Assembly: GCF_036924715.1 (NCBI RefSeq)
Contig: NZ_JAZHSB010000001.1
Span: 2,967,001-3,031,000 of the forward strand
Reading direction: 5' to 3'
DNA length: 64,000 nt
DNA from: Bradyrhizobium sp. AZCC 1721
GTDB taxonomy: Bacteria; Pseudomonadota; Alphaproteobacteria; Rhizobiales; Xanthobacteraceae
In this document: positions 47,109-55,248 of the stretch, in pieces
How positions within the stretch are numbered: position 1 is the first letter of the stretch
Layout: every line of letters begins with the position of its first letter
The notes under the pieces: model-generated
Databases searched by the model: none
What the model was told of the DNA's origin: nothing
The model's input: the letters and a program-made list of their open reading frames with translations, nothing else
Program-made: the position numbers and the translations under genes

Positions 47109-48281
47109 ATGGGGATAAAAAGCCATACTGCTGCGCCCGCGGCAGCTCTTGCTCTCGGAATCTTCTTCATTGCGCCGGGTTCCGTTGCCTCCAATGCTAT
47201 CGTCGGCACGGTCACCTCGCTCGTGGCGGCCGCCATCGGCAATCTCAGCTTCATGTCGCCTGCGATGGGCGAGCCGGCCTCACTCACCAGAAAACAATCG
47301 GATGCGCTCAATACATACAATAATGCACGGAGCAATTTTGAGTCGATCCTGGGCCAGCGGCGCGCGCAGATCAATTCGAACCAGCGACTACCGAACTTGC
47401 CAGGACAAGCCCTCTACCTTGCACGCAACAACATGATCAGCGCGTACAAGGATCTCACCGACGCTCTTCCGTCCAAGATAGGCGGGCCCAACAAATACGG
47501 AATCCCCCCGGCGTATTTTAGCGCCGACAATGAGCCGCTGCTCGACGAGTACAGGAGACTTTTCGACCTGATGCAGGCGCCGCCCGCCAACGCGCAAAAC
47601 TCGGATACTCCATTCAAGGACGTTGTCGATCTGGGCGCGGCCATTGCGCGAGCCAAGGGCCTTGATGCGGCCAATGCCGAAGCAGCAGGCCGTATCAGCC
47701 TGGGCCTGTTCTTTGCCGAGACAAATGGCAATCAGAACATCGGGAATGCGCGCTCGAACAAATATAAGGGCAGCTTGCAAACAGGCGTACCCGAAGATCA
47801 AAACGGGCGAAGGAAATGGGCCGCGATAAAGAAGTCGATCGCAGCCTTTGATCCCGCACTAAACGCCCGCGACGACAAGGAAGAGGCACGGGCCGGCAAT
47901 CTGGACTATCGGTATAACCACTGGACTGCGGTGCGGGATGGCCTCATGAACGCACACGCGGATATTTTCCCGCAAGTACCGGCGATCGTGAAAACGCTGC
48001 CGGATCCGATCGATCAAATGAAGCTGTTTGAACTGATCCAGATTATCCCGAGCCCGACCAGGTCTGCGCTCGGCTCGCGCAACCTGGTCGACCACAGAAT
48101 TTCCGACCCGAAGATCATGGCCTATCTGCGAAATAACAGCGTTTTCACCTTCGGACGGGCTGACCGGGCCAAAACATCCGCGACCTATCGCGAAATTCTC
48201 GATGCGATGTGGCTGTTCAACGAAAAATTTGAACGAGCGCTTTCCACATTCGACGAAATCAAGAAGCAGTCAAAGGGTTGA
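47109..48281 (+). CDS. Unrecognised secreted protein with SLT-like motif
   Basis: The 390-residue protein has a hydrophobic N terminus that may be a signal peptide (LALGIFFIAPGSVA, cleavage about residue 27). The rest is mostly helical, of no family I can name. Within residues 204-224 a Glu, an Asn-rich stretch and a late Gln (FFAETNGNQNIGN ... YKGSLQTG) resemble the E...S...G..Q pattern of lytic transglycosylases. The likeness is only suggestive. It starts 3 bases after livF without a clear ribosome site, and converges on a cell-wall amidase. GC is slightly below its neighbours. Confidence 0.6.
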   Translation: MGIKSHTAAPAAALALGIFFIAPGSVASNAIVGTVTSLVAAAIGNLSFMSPAMGEPASLTRKQSDALNTYNNARSNFESILGQRRAQINSNQRLPNLPGQALYLARNNMISAYKDLTDALPSKIGGPNKYGIPPAYFSADNEPLLDEYRRLFDLMQAPPANAQNSDTPFKDVVDLGAAIARAKGLDAANAEAAGRISLGLFFAETNGNQNIGNARSNKYKGSLQTGVPEDQNGRRKWAAIKKSIAAFDPALNARDDKEEARAGNLDYRYNHWTAVRDGLMNAHADIFPQVPAIVKTLPDPIDQMKLFELIQIIPSPTRSALGSRNLVDHRISDPKIMAYLRNNSVFTFGRADRAKTSATYREILDAMWLFNEKFERALSTFDEIKKQSKG

Positions 48282-48320
48282 AGCCGGCAGGCGGGGTTCA
48301 GATGCGACGCTACCGCGCCG

Positions 48321-49340
48321 TCAGAGCGGACCGAGCATGGCCCATCGGGGCTCGCAAAATTGCTTCACCGCCGCCGTGACACCGCTGCTGATGATGTCCC
48401 GCCGTTCAGGCGAACTCATCTTGAGCTCCTCGTCCCGGTTGATGATCGAGCCCGCTTCCAGCAGGACGGCAGCCATCCGGGTTTTTCTCAGCACGATGAG
48501 CTCATCGTAGCGATAGACGCCGGTCTCCTTGTTCAGTAGCTCGCGCTGGTACCTGCCCATGATGGACTGGGAATATTGCTTGGCATAGTCGAGGCCCTGG
48601 GCCTTCATTTCCTTGGCGATCAGTTCGGCGAAGGCGAAACTCGTCTTGAAGTCCGGGTTGCTGCGGGAGACGAAGACGGAATATCCGCTGAAGCGGTCGC
48701 TGAAATGGCTTTTCTTTCCCTCGAACTCCCAGTCCTCGAGGAATTTGTTGGGCACGGAGTCATGGTGGATCGACAGCAAGAGATCCGCGGGAAGATTGTT
48801 GGCGGCGGCGACGCGTTTGAAGAGGCTGTGCCTCGCCTTGCCCTCGGTCACGAGCAACCTGGTTTCAGTAAAGCCCTCGGCCTTCAACTTTTCCTCGATC
48901 CGCTTCGCAAGGTGCAGATTGAAGACAAACTCGGGAACGTTGCGGGCGCTGATCGCGCCTTCCGATTCGCCGGTGTGTCCCACATCCAGAACGATCCGGA
49001 ACTTGGAGGGATCGCACAGGGGGGCGACCGGTTTGAAAGCTGCAGAGGGCAAGGCGACCGGCCCCAGGGCGGCAAGCTTCACGGTGCGGCGCTTTGGCGA
49101 GGCGGCTCGCTTCGCCAAAGTGGCTGGCTTGCGCGAAGTGACGTGCTTTGACGGCTTGCCTTGTTTTGGCGATTTGGCCTGTTTTGACGAGCCTTTGAAG
49201 ACGTCCGACAGCCAACCCGCGTCGCTGACCTCGATCGGCAGAAGCACCATTGCGGCCATCACGGCAATGACGATGCGGCCGCGGCGCCAAAATCGCGAAG
49301 CGATACCGCCGAGAACACAAATGAACGCGCGGCGCTTCAT
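48321..49340 (-). CDS. N-acetylmuramoyl-L-alanine amidase, Amidase_3 type
   Basis: Zinc hydrolase that removes stem peptides from peptidoglycan. The 339-residue protein has an N-terminal hydrophobic anchor (about residues 20-40) and a basic Lys/Ser-rich linker (40-100), followed by the catalytic domain. Zinc ligands are LDVGHTGE (His), the Glu in VPEFVFN and SIHHDS (His). The catalytic Glu is in LLEAGSIINRDEE. All key residues are present. It converges on the unrecognised secreted protein. It lacks the AMIN domain of AmiC. Confidence 0.88.
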   Translation of the reverse strand: MKRRAFICVLGGIASRFWRRGRIVIAVMAAMVLLPIEVSDAGWLSDVFKGSSKQAKSPKQGKPSKHVTSRKPATLAKRAASPKRRTVKLAALGPVALPSAAFKPVAPLCDPSKFRIVLDVGHTGESEGAISARNVPEFVFNLHLAKRIEEKLKAEGFTETRLLVTEGKARHSLFKRVAAANNLPADLLLSIHHDSVPNKFLEDWEFEGKKSHFSDRFSGYSVFVSRSNPDFKTSFAFAELIAKEMKAQGLDYAKQYSQSIMGRYQRELLNKETGVYRYDELIVLRKTRMAAVLLEAGSIINRDEELKMSSPERRDIISSGVTAAVKQFCEPRWAMLGPL

Positions 49341-49629
49341 GCTCGCCCGGAGACCGAACCCGAAGGCGCGCTAATGCGAATGAGGCTTGCGTTGATGTCG
49401 ACGAACGAAGTCCTGGCACAGCCGATGGAAAACATATCGTACCCCACCTATCGAATTCGACACGCAAGGGTCGCAATCCAATGAGGGCGGATACAAGTCG
49501 GATGAGAGCGATTACGGCATACAATCGCGCGATTTCATATCAGTGTTGTCATTGAGCCACATAACTATGCACTGAAACAGGCTTTCGGCCATTTCTTGGA
49601 AACCGTCAAAAGCGATTGTTGGTCTCACT

Positions 49630-51165
49630 CTAGCGGCGTTGCTTTTTCGGCTTCAGCGATGCCGCCGGCGCCCGTGCGTTGGCATCGAGCGATGTTGATG
49701 CCACTGGCGTCTCACCCTTGGCCCCTTCGATTTCACGTCGTGGCCAGGCAAAATCGTCGGCGCGACCGGCTGGCGCCGACAAAGGCTCCCCTGTGATCAA
49801 GACCCGCGCCGCCTGCGCATCCATTGTCACCGTCCGCGCCCCCGGACCGCCGAGCAATTGATTCGTGCCGACAGAGGAGGCCGTCAAGGGAACGATCGGC
49901 CCGGCCAGCGGACGTGGCGCCGGCTGATCCGGCCGCGCACTGGCGTCGGGCGTGGCCGGCTCAGTGGGCAGCACAACCGGTGCGGAACGCGCAGCCAACA
50001 GGCGGTTGATCTCGCGCTCGGCGTAATGCGCGAGCTTGAGCGCGCCGGCCTTGGTGAAGTACACGCCATCGGAAGAGCGCAGCCGGCGGATCTGCCCTTC
50101 GAAGTCGGGGCCGTGCTGCAAGAAGCGGCCGGTTTCATCGACAAATCCGTCCCAGACATCGACATAGGTGATACCGGCTTTGCCGGCCGCATCGCGATAG
50201 AGCGTATTCAGAAACGCCGTGTCGGCGGTCGACTTGGCGCCACGTACCACCGGCAGACCCACCCACAGCACAGGCACACCCTTGGACTTGAGTACGCCGA
50301 TCATCTCCTCGATCTTTGCCATGTAGAGTTCGACCCAGCGTTTCTCGCGAAACTCATGGATGTCGTTCGGCGAATGCGCGCTCCTCTCCGGTTCAACCAC
50401 CGCCCGCGCGCCACTGTTTTCGGCGGCATCGTCCGGCGGCAATTCGGGATCCGGCACCTTGGCTGCGCCATCGGGCTTCGCCTCGGGCTTTGCGCTCGAA
50501 GCCTTGCCATCAGGTTTCGCCTTGGCGTCCTTCTTGTTCCCAGCCTTATTGTCGGATTTGTCGACCGCCGGCTCGCGGATTGTGACGCGATCATCGAGCC
50601 CGAGCATGACGACAATGGCGTCCGCCTTTTCGGTGGCGAGAATGCCTTTGGCAGCGGCGGCCCAATCGGCGGGATCGCCCTTCGGCTGGTACTTGATCAG
50701 GCCGGAAACTGTCTTGTGTTTGCGGATCACGCCCATCTCAGGCTGATCGGCATAGATGTTCTCAAGCCCATAGGCGAGCCAGTCCGCCATGGCGTCACCG
50801 AGCACAAGAATGTGGCGCTCCGGTACACCATTGCGTTTTTCGGGCGGCGGCGCCTTTGAAAAATCCTCGCGCACCGGCGGAGGCGCTTGCCGCCCACTCC
50901 AACGGGGCTGCGGCGCTTGCTCCTGGTACGGCGCAAACGTATCGTTACCGTACCAGCCGCCGCCACCGCGTTCGTTGCCAAACCAGCCGCCGCCGCGTTG
51001 CGGTTGCGGCCGCTGCTGATATCCGCCGAAATTAAAGAACTGTGCAGAGGTTGGGCCGGCCAGGCCGAGCAACATTCCCACCGCCACGGCCAGCGCAATC
51101 AGCCAACCACGCTCGGTAAAGATGCATTGCCTTTTTGGTTCCCTTGGCATGCTTCTGGACCGCAC
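49630..51165 (-). CDS. DUF459/SGNH-fold protein with altered catalytic residues
   Basis: The 511-residue protein has an N-terminal membrane anchor or signal (residues 20-42), then Gly/Gln/Pro low complexity. The SGNH-type core carries three blocks: LGDAMADW (Ala125 for the nucleophile Ser), VMLGLDD (Asp191 for Asn) and SSDGVYFT (Tyr369 for His). The insert near residues 195-250 is Lys/Ala-rich. The C-terminal tail is disordered. Relatives act in cell envelope polysaccharide modification. Here catalysis by the usual mechanism looks impossible, so it may be a structural or binding paralogue. Confidence 0.85.
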   Translation of the reverse strand: MRSRSMPREPKRQCIFTERGWLIALAVAVGMLLGLAGPTSAQFFNFGGYQQRPQPQRGGGWFGNERGGGGWYGNDTFAPYQEQAPQPRWSGRQAPPPVREDFSKAPPPEKRNGVPERHILVLGDAMADWLAYGLENIYADQPEMGVIRKHKTVSGLIKYQPKGDPADWAAAAKGILATEKADAIVVMLGLDDRVTIREPAVDKSDNKAGNKKDAKAKPDGKASSAKPEAKPDGAAKVPDPELPPDDAAENSGARAVVEPERSAHSPNDIHEFREKRWVELYMAKIEEMIGVLKSKGVPVLWVGLPVVRGAKSTADTAFLNTLYRDAAGKAGITYVDVWDGFVDETGRFLQHGPDFEGQIRRLRSSDGVYFTKAGALKLAHYAEREINRLLAARSAPVVLPTEPATPDASARPDQPAPRPLAGPIVPLTASSVGTNQLLGGPGARTVTMDAQAARVLITGEPLSAPAGRADDFAWPRREIEGAKGETPVASTSLDANARAPAASLKPKKQRR

Positions 51166-51315
51166 ACACGCAGAACCTACGTCCGCCAGACTAGCACAAA
51201 GGCCCTGTGGCCGGTCTCAGTTTACCGTGAAGCGTGTCATCTCGGTGCGGAACACGCAAGCACGGCCCATATGCGTCGTGCGCACGTCCCATAACAATAC
51301 ACCAATCCGATAGCC

Positions 51316-51645
51316 TCACTGCGGAGGCCGCAGCTCGATGCCATAGCGAGCATAGATCCGCGCGATGCTGCCATCGGCCAGGAGCGCCTCGATCGCCGCA
51401 TCGACACGCTGTTGCAGCTTGTCGTCGGGGCGGAGCAGCCCCGCCGCAATATTCCAGTTCAAATCAGAATCGTTGTCGAACGCCGGAATCAGGCGCAGCG
51501 GCTTGTCGGCATGCTGCAGGTTGAACCAGCCGACCGTCATCGGTGTGACGGCGGCGGCCTCGATCTCGCGATTGGCCAATGCCGCGACAATGTCGTCCTC
51601 ATACACGAATGGAGACGTGGCGGTGCCGCCCTTGGCGAGCATCAT
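51316..51645 (-). pseudogene. C-terminal fragment of a XoxJ-like binding protein
   Basis: 109 residues match the last 43 percent of the XoxJ-like protein at 54312: AALANREIEAAAVTP against EAVANHEIDAAAVTP, and DLNWNIAAGLLRPDD against ANLNWNVAVGMVRPDD. Homology begins right at the start codon, and an in-frame TAA stands at 51670-51672 upstream. The missing N-terminal half is not found in any frame beyond it, so the gene is truncated, not frameshifted. Probably nonfunctional. Confidence 0.8.
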
Positions 51646-52106
51646 GGAGACCTGGCGTTCGGTCAGGGTTTACAAGACCGAAACGGGTGCGGATCCCGTG
51701 AAACTACGCTAGACTGCAGCAAAGCCCGTGTAAGCCGGGAAGGAATTGGACGTGGTGCTGCGAATGCTCCACGCGCGCGGAGGGTAGGCCGACAGCCGAT
51801 GGTGCGATGCATCAATTGCGGTATCGGCAATGTCGCTGTCAGCATCAATGTCGCCCACAAAGGGAACACGATCGTGTCGGACAGTTGTTCAAGGAAGCGG
51901 CTGCTGAGATGCGAGCCGACCGCTGCCTGGAAACCGTTGGCTTGCGCTACGGATGGAGCCTGAGCGGAATGGGGCGTCTCATGAAAACGGAAATCGGAAT
52001 TGTCCGGCGCGCGGCACAAAACGATCGCCTCGGGAGACGATCAGGTGCGGCGGGCCGGACAGTGTAGTGACCAGCGCAAGAGCAAGACCAAGGGGAGGAA
52101 ATACGG
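51646..52106. other. 461-bp noncoding region upstream of the xoxF-like gene
   Basis: No convincing gene is present. The left half is hairpin-rich (next entry). A 54-codon frame at 51799-51963 has CxxC (MVRCINCGIG) but no ribosome site and is not called. The right end has an AAGGGGAGGAAAT ribosome site for the dehydrogenase. A 9-base element AAACTACGC at 51701 recurs upstream of the histidine kinase. Confidence 0.5.
51658..51773 (+). ncRNA. Candidate structured RNA or leader, four hairpins
   Basis: Consecutive stems are visible: TTCGGTC/GACCGAA (51658-51682), ACGGG/CCCGT (51683-51699), CCCG/CGGG (51725-51739) and CGTGG/CCACG with two inner pairs after one mismatch (51751-51773). No known riboswitch consensus fits. 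It lies about 330 bases ahead of the xoxF-like start. Confidence 0.3.
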
Positions 52107-53831
52107 ATGAAGAAGCATTTGGGTTATTTTTCTCTACCCGTTGCAGTTGCGATCGGTGCGACGCTTGTCGCATCGTCAGCCTTTGCACAAACGGTTGATA
52201 CCGCACGGATCGAGGCCGCCGGCCAGAATGACTGGCTGACCTATCACGGTTCCTACAAGTCGCATCACTACAGCCCGCTCGCTCAGATCAACACCAGCAA
52301 CGTCGGAAACTTGGGTGTCGCCTGGATGCATATTCCGGGAAAATCCACCCGCGGGGTGCAGTCGATGCCGCTGGTGGCCGATGGCGTGCTTTACTACACC
52401 GGCTCGTACAGCCGAACCTTCGCGCTGAACGGCGCCACCGGCGAGTTGATCTGGCACTATTTCCCGGAACTGGACGAGGCGTTGATCAAGCGGCAGACGC
52501 ACTCGCCTTACAATCGCGGTGTCGCCCTCGGAGAGGGCAAAGTCTACGTCGGCACAGTGGACGGTCGGCTCATCGCGTTGGACGCGAAGACCGGCAGGGT
52601 GGCGTGGGACACCAAGCTGATCGATTCCCAGAAGCTGACGGTCGGCTTCACCGGTGCGCCTCTCTATGCCAAGGGCTTGGTGATCATCGGCGCGCAGGGC
52701 GGTGAGTGGCCCGGCCGCGGCCCGATCTTCGCCATCGATGCCGCCACGGGGAAAAAGAAATGGGAGTTCCTGACGGTTGCCGGCACCGACGAAGCCATGA
52801 AGACCTGGGGCGGTGACTCCTGGCGCACCGGTGGAGGCGGCGGCTGGATGCCCGGCACCTACGATTCCGAGACCAACACCCTCTTGTGGGGCACTGCCAA
52901 CCCGGCGCCGCTCTACGATTGGTCGGGAGCGGACTATAAGACGCAAGGCGCGCGTCCCGGTGACAATCTCTACACAAGCTCAGTGATCGGTCTCGACATC
53001 GATACCGGCAAATTGAAATTCTACCATCAGGAGCTGCCGCACGATGCCTGGGACTTTGACAGCGCCGTCGGCGAGTTCGTGATGCTCGAGCGCGACGGCC
53101 AGAAGCTCATCGTCCATCCGAACAAGGGCGGCTTCATCTTTGTTTACGACCGCAATCTCGCCGTGAAGAACGTCTGGCGGCTCGTTCAGAACATCAATTT
53201 CGTCAAGGACATCGATCCCAAGACGGGCGCGCTGATCGGGCGTCGCGACTTCACTGCGGGGAAGGTCACCGACCCGCCGCTGTGCCCATTCATTGGTGGC
53301 GGCATAAGCTGGAACGCCGGGTCGTACAGTCCAAAAACGGGCCTCTATTACAAGATCGGCCAGGAATGGTGCATGACGCTCGACGTCCAGAAGACGACGC
53401 CGGTGACGAGTCCACAGGTACAGCTTAACATCGGCGCCGATTTCAAGATGGCGCCTCCTCCGGGCGGCGAGATCTATGGTCATCTCGACGCGCGCGACCC
53501 CGTGACCGGGGTTAAGAAATGGGAGGTTCGCTACCCCGAGCCGCCGCTTGGCAGTGTGCTATCGACCGCAGGCAATCTCGTGTTCGTGCCTGATTCGCGC
53601 GGCACCATTCACGCCTACGATGCCGAAACAGGGACCGAGCTGTGGAATCACAACAACGGCACCGGCCATCAGGGTGGCATCGTCAGCTACTCTGTCGGCG
53701 GCAAGCAATACATTGCCGTGACAGCGGGCTTCGGCGGCATGTTGGCGGACGAATATGGGCCAAACTTCGGCGGCATCTACAAGAGCATGCCGCGCGACGA
53801 CGGCATGCTCGTCGTCTTCAGCCTCAAATAG
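52107..53831 (+). CDS. PQQ-dependent methanol/ethanol-family dehydrogenase (XoxF-like)
   Basis: Periplasmic quinoprotein oxidising an alcohol or aldehyde. The 574-residue protein has a signal peptide (ending SAFAQ, residue 28) and an eight-bladed propeller with tryptophan-docking repeats. The active-site segment DAWDFDS has catalytic Asp316 and a second Asp318 two residues on, the mark of lanthanide-dependent members. The vicinal Cys-Cys pair usual in this family is absent (HSPYNRGVAL where a CC-containing motif normally precedes NRGVA). Cytochrome and XoxJ-like genes follow. The AGGGGAGG site supports the start. Confidence 0.88.
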   Translation: MKKHLGYFSLPVAVAIGATLVASSAFAQTVDTARIEAAGQNDWLTYHGSYKSHHYSPLAQINTSNVGNLGVAWMHIPGKSTRGVQSMPLVADGVLYYTGSYSRTFALNGATGELIWHYFPELDEALIKRQTHSPYNRGVALGEGKVYVGTVDGRLIALDAKTGRVAWDTKLIDSQKLTVGFTGAPLYAKGLVIIGAQGGEWPGRGPIFAIDAATGKKKWEFLTVAGTDEAMKTWGGDSWRTGGGGGWMPGTYDSETNTLLWGTANPAPLYDWSGADYKTQGARPGDNLYTSSVIGLDIDTGKLKFYHQELPHDAWDFDSAVGEFVMLERDGQKLIVHPNKGGFIFVYDRNLAVKNVWRLVQNINFVKDIDPKTGALIGRRDFTAGKVTDPPLCPFIGGGISWNAGSYSPKTGLYYKIGQEWCMTLDVQKTTPVTSPQVQLNIGADFKMAPPPGGEIYGHLDARDPVTGVKKWEVRYPEPPLGSVLSTAGNLVFVPDSRGTIHAYDAETGTELWNHNNGTGHQGGIVSYSVGGKQYIAVTAGFGGMLADEYGPNFGGIYKSMPRDDGMLVVFSLK

Positions 53832-53911
53832 GCGATCGCAAACGATCTGCCGGGGGGGCGGGCGCAAGCCTGCTCCCCGTGCGTTGAAGCGGCTGGGTGG
53901 CTTTCAGGGAA

Positions 53912-54274
53912 ATGGAGCCGGACGTTTTGAAATTGCACTTGAAGAACATCGCACTGCTATCGGCGGTGCTGGGCGCGTCATTGGCGTGTGCCGGGTCGGT
54001 CCGGACGCAGCCTGCGAGCCCTGCGCCCGACAACGGGACGTTCGACGTCGAGCAGTTGTTCGCAGGGACATGCGGCTTTTGTCACTCCAGTGGCGGCCGA
54101 GCTGCCGGCAAGGGGCCACAACTGATGAATTCACCACGAGACGACGATTTTTTGCGTGACCGCATAAAGAACGGCAAGGAAGGCGCAATGCCTGGATTCG
54201 CTGGGGCCTTCACCGACGCGCAGATCGAACAGATGGTCAAGTACATCCGGGCCTTGAAGCCGCGCGAGGGCTGA
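53912..54274 (+). CDS. Periplasmic c-type cytochrome (XoxG-like)
   Basis: The 120-residue protein has a hydrophobic export signal and one haem site CGFCH near residue 54. A likely Met ligand sits in EGAMPGF. It is the probable electron acceptor of the PQQ dehydrogenase 80 bp upstream. It is shorter than typical XoxG (about 180 residues). The start is uncertain: a GTG at 53897 is also in frame. A position-based family assignment. Confidence 0.8.
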   Translation: MEPDVLKLHLKNIALLSAVLGASLACAGSVRTQPASPAPDNGTFDVEQLFAGTCGFCHSSGGRAAGKGPQLMNSPRDDDFLRDRIKNGKEGAMPGFAGAFTDAQIEQMVKYIRALKPREG

Positions 54275-54311
54275 GCTGCCGAGACCCGCTCCATCCACAC
54301 GGGGACACGGA

Positions 54312-55079
54312 ATGAAGACAATTCTCCCGTTCATGGTCGGCGCCGTCATCGGGCTGATCGGCTCGGCTCAGGCGCGACCCCTCGACGCCATCCGCTCGAC
54401 CGGCGTGCTCGGATTATGTGCTCATCCCAACTCGCTTCCATTCGCGAACAAGGCCGGCGATCCGCCAGGATTTCAGGTCGAATTGGGACAGGCGCTGGCA
54501 CGTGAGCTCGGAGTCTCGCTGGAGCTCGACTGGATTATCACCCGGTACCAGATGCGCAGCGCCGGTTGCGACATTCTTCTGGATGTGATTGCCGATCGCG
54601 AGGCGCAAGGCGAGACCAACTTGAGGATTTCAAAACCCTACTATCGCACGGGCGTTGTCCTGGCCGTGCCGCCGGCCAGCAAGCTCACGTCGTTCAAGAG
54701 TCTCGACGGGCACACGAAGGTCGGGGTCCTGGTCGGATCCTTCGCGGCGATGGTCATTAGTCAGCGGCGTGTACCGACATCGACCTTCGGGTTTGAGATC
54801 GACAGCCTTGAGGCCGTGGCCAACCATGAGATCGACGCGGCGGCGGTCACGCCGACGGCGGCGAGCTATTTCAACCTGACGCATCCGGACAAAGCGCTCC
54901 GCATATTGGATCGCGACGAGAGCGAGGCGAACCTCAACTGGAATGTCGCTGTTGGCATGGTCCGGCCGGATGACAGCTTGCGCGATGCGATTGATGGGGC
55001 TCTGGAGCGGCTGCGCGCCGACGGCACGGTCGAGCGAATCTACCGGCGCTACGGCGTCATCCTGCAATCGCCGAAATAG
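54312..55079 (+). CDS. XoxJ/MoxJ-like periplasmic binding protein
   Basis: The 255-residue family 3 solute-binding protein has a signal peptide (cleavage near QARP, residue 21). Downstream of a PQQ dehydrogenase and a cytochrome, such proteins (MoxJ, XoxJ) help mature or activate the dehydrogenase rather than transport. Features include VLGLCAHPNSLPFA and DAAAVTP. The order dehydrogenase-cytochrome-binding protein is the xoxFGJ order. A truncated paralogue lies at 51316. Confidence 0.85.
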   Translation: MKTILPFMVGAVIGLIGSAQARPLDAIRSTGVLGLCAHPNSLPFANKAGDPPGFQVELGQALARELGVSLELDWIITRYQMRSAGCDILLDVIADREAQGETNLRISKPYYRTGVVLAVPPASKLTSFKSLDGHTKVGVLVGSFAAMVISQRRVPTSTFGFEIDSLEAVANHEIDAAAVTPTAASYFNLTHPDKALRILDRDESEANLNWNVAVGMVRPDDSLRDAIDGALERLRADGTVERIYRRYGVILQSPK

Positions 55080-55248
55080 TTGCGCGCCGGTGCGCGTCGT
55101 CGTGGCGACCTTTGCAGTGTTCTGATGTCAACGCTTGATCGGGCCGGGAGCGCGCAAGCCCGTCGAGCACAGAAGCCCCGATTGGCCAGCATTCTCGATA
55201 CCGAGCATTGGCGGACTCAAGGCGGATATAGCGCACGTAACAGCCCTG

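Noticed and set aside
51658..51773. Cobalamin or other known riboswitch upstream of the xoxF-like gene
   Set aside because: The conserved boxes of cobalamin, glycine, SAM-II, c-di-GMP and SAH riboswitches are not present, so it is left as an unclassified hairpin region.
51799..51963. A 54-codon CxxC-containing reading frame
   Set aside because: It has no ribosome site and no operon link, and lies in a rearranged region; coding status cannot be supported.
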